From NCBI RefSeq assembly GCF_000504305.1, contig NZ_KI632512.1, positions 1,734,250-1,798,249 of the forward strand: a stretch of 64,000 bases of DNA. Direction: 5' to 3'. The stretch is from Nitratidesulfovibrio termitidis HI1 (GTDB lineage Bacteria; Desulfobacterota; Desulfovibrionia; Desulfovibrionales; Desulfovibrionaceae). The notes beneath the pieces are model-generated. The model saw only the letters and a program-made list of their open reading frames with translations, did not search any database and was not told where the DNA came from. Shown in pieces: positions 63,467 to 64,000 of this stretch (the stretch's first letter is position 1; each line of letters starts with the position of its first letter). Both the position numbers and the translations under genes were made by a program.

Positions 63467-64000
63467 TTACCCCACCCCCACACCCAACGCCAACCGCCGG
63501 GCAAGGCGGGTGTGGCGCTTGTGCATGCGGTTGTTCTTGACGGCCATGGCCAGGGCGCGCGGCTCGCCCACCAGCACCACCAAGCGCTTGCCGCGGGTGA
63601 CGCCGGTGTAGATGAGGTTGCGTTGCAGCAGCATGTAGTGCTGGGTCAGCACGGGGATGACCACGGCGGGGTATTCGGACCCCTGCGACTTGTGCACGGA
63701 GATGGCGTAGGCGGGGACGATCTCGTCCAGTTCTTCCCAGGCGTAGGGCACGTTGCGCTCGTCAAAGCGCACGGTAAGCTGACGCTCCTTGGGGTCCACC
63801 AGGCAGATACGCCCGATGTCTCCGTTGAAGACGTCCTTGTCGTAGTTGTTGCGGATCTGCATCACCTTGTCGTCCAGACGGTACTGACGCTCGCCGCGCT
63901 GCACGCACAGGGTCTGGCCGTTCAGGGCCTGTTGCAGGCGCACGTTCAGGTTGCCCGCGCCCACCGCGCCCTTGTGCATGGGGGTCAGCACCTGGATGTC
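63467..64000 (-). CDS. recD2: RecD2-like ATP-dependent DNA helicase (5' end beyond window)
   Basis: The minus-strand frame is open to the right edge; about 178 carboxy-terminal residues are visible. They contain superfamily-1 helicase motif V (AYAISVHKSQGSEYPAVVIPV) and motif VI (RNLIYTGVTRGKRLVVLVG), with KVMQIRNNYDKDVFNGDIG before them, as in RecD2 and related RecD-type helicases. Walker motifs would lie outside the window. RecD2 unwinds DNA 5' to 3' and works in repair without RecBC. Family placement is good; the gene symbol is less certain because the amino-terminal half is missing. Confidence 0.85.
   Translation of the reverse strand, partial: DIQVLTPMHKGAVGAGNLNVRLQQALNGQTLCVQRGERQYRLDDKVMQIRNNYDKDVFNGDIGRICLVDPKERQLTVRFDERNVPYAWEELDEIVPAYAISVHKSQGSEYPAVVIPVLTQHYMLLQRNLIYTGVTRGKRLVVLVGEPRALAMAVKNNRMHKRHTRLARRLALGVGVG

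Noticed and set aside
1-64000. CRISPR arrays, tRNA or rRNA genes, prophage or transposase genes
   Set aside because: I looked for regularly spaced repeats, TTCGAATC-type T-arm sequences and integrase or transposase motifs. None was convincing; the excisionase-type HTH at 24976-25260 stands without an integrase.

Overview
The window is high-GC, densely coded bacterial chromosome. Gene content and order point to a sulfate-reducing deltaproteobacterium of the Desulfovibrionaceae, close to Desulfovibrio (Nitratidesulfovibrio) vulgaris. The clues are an atpZ-atpI-atpB-atpE cluster next to rex and separate from the F1 genes, a DUF3365 haem-type sensor kinase, a tetrahaem cytochrome, many GGDEF and PAS signalling proteins, and an rplU-rpmA-obgE-proB-thiD run. 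This assignment is from recognition of families and synteny, not from a database search. No rRNA, tRNA, CRISPR array, prophage or transposase gene was found.

Layout. 1-9.1 kb (all minus): the amino-terminal part of a giant AsmA/DUF748 protein running off the left edge, an RTX-like repeat protein, tyrS, a YmdB-type metallophosphoesterase and moeA. 9.8-10.7 kb: a DMT exporter. 11-17.7 kb (minus): an operon of a YeiH-type exporter, a small membrane protein, a haem-type sensor kinase and a sigma54 activator. A sigma54-like promoter and an upstream palindrome precede it. 18-25.3 kb (minus): fur, an M16 presequence-protease-like peptidase, a diguanylate cyclase, a helical protein of unknown function, a lone CBM48 domain, an unknown protein and an excisionase-type HTH protein. 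25.9-31.9 kb (minus): a chemoreceptor, then a PAS kinase, PAS response regulator and Cys-rich protein in overlapping order. 32.3-36.8 kb (minus): thiD, proB, obgE, rpmA, rplU. 36.8-41.5 kb: a candidate structured RNA with a strong terminator, rfbA, a 46-residue membrane peptide, rlmD and a tetrahaem cytochrome. 42.5-45.1 kb (plus): atpZ-atpI-atpB-atpE, with a Rex-operator-like site at its promoter, then rex. 45.4-50.5 kb: SAM hydrolase (DUF62), cobS, fliJ, a MotE-like protein, truA and, convergent, fliM. 50.7-58.5 kb: a coiled-coil protein, a RACo-like corrinoid activator, an Rsm22-type methyltransferase with a giant disordered tail, and lipB-lipA. 58.7-64 kb: an AT-richer Cache-GGDEF cyclase, mtaB, an NlpC/P60 lipoprotein and the end of a RecD2-type helicase.

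Most genes are housekeeping, energy and signalling genes. The most unusual signals are: (1) a ~147-bp palindromic, MITE-like repeat in three copies, each abutting the TAG stop codon of a minus-strand gene; (2) the Rsm22 protein with a ~580-residue R/D/G/Q/P-rich tail; (3) an RTX protein with an 18-residue period suggesting a one-sided beta-roll; (4) the self-contained haem kinase / sigma54 / YeiH circuit; (5) a structured RNA candidate between rplU and rfbA; (6) a Rex site at the Fo operon and a Na+-type ion-binding signature in subunit c; (7) frequent tandem repeats with 9-bp-type periods in linkers and spacers.
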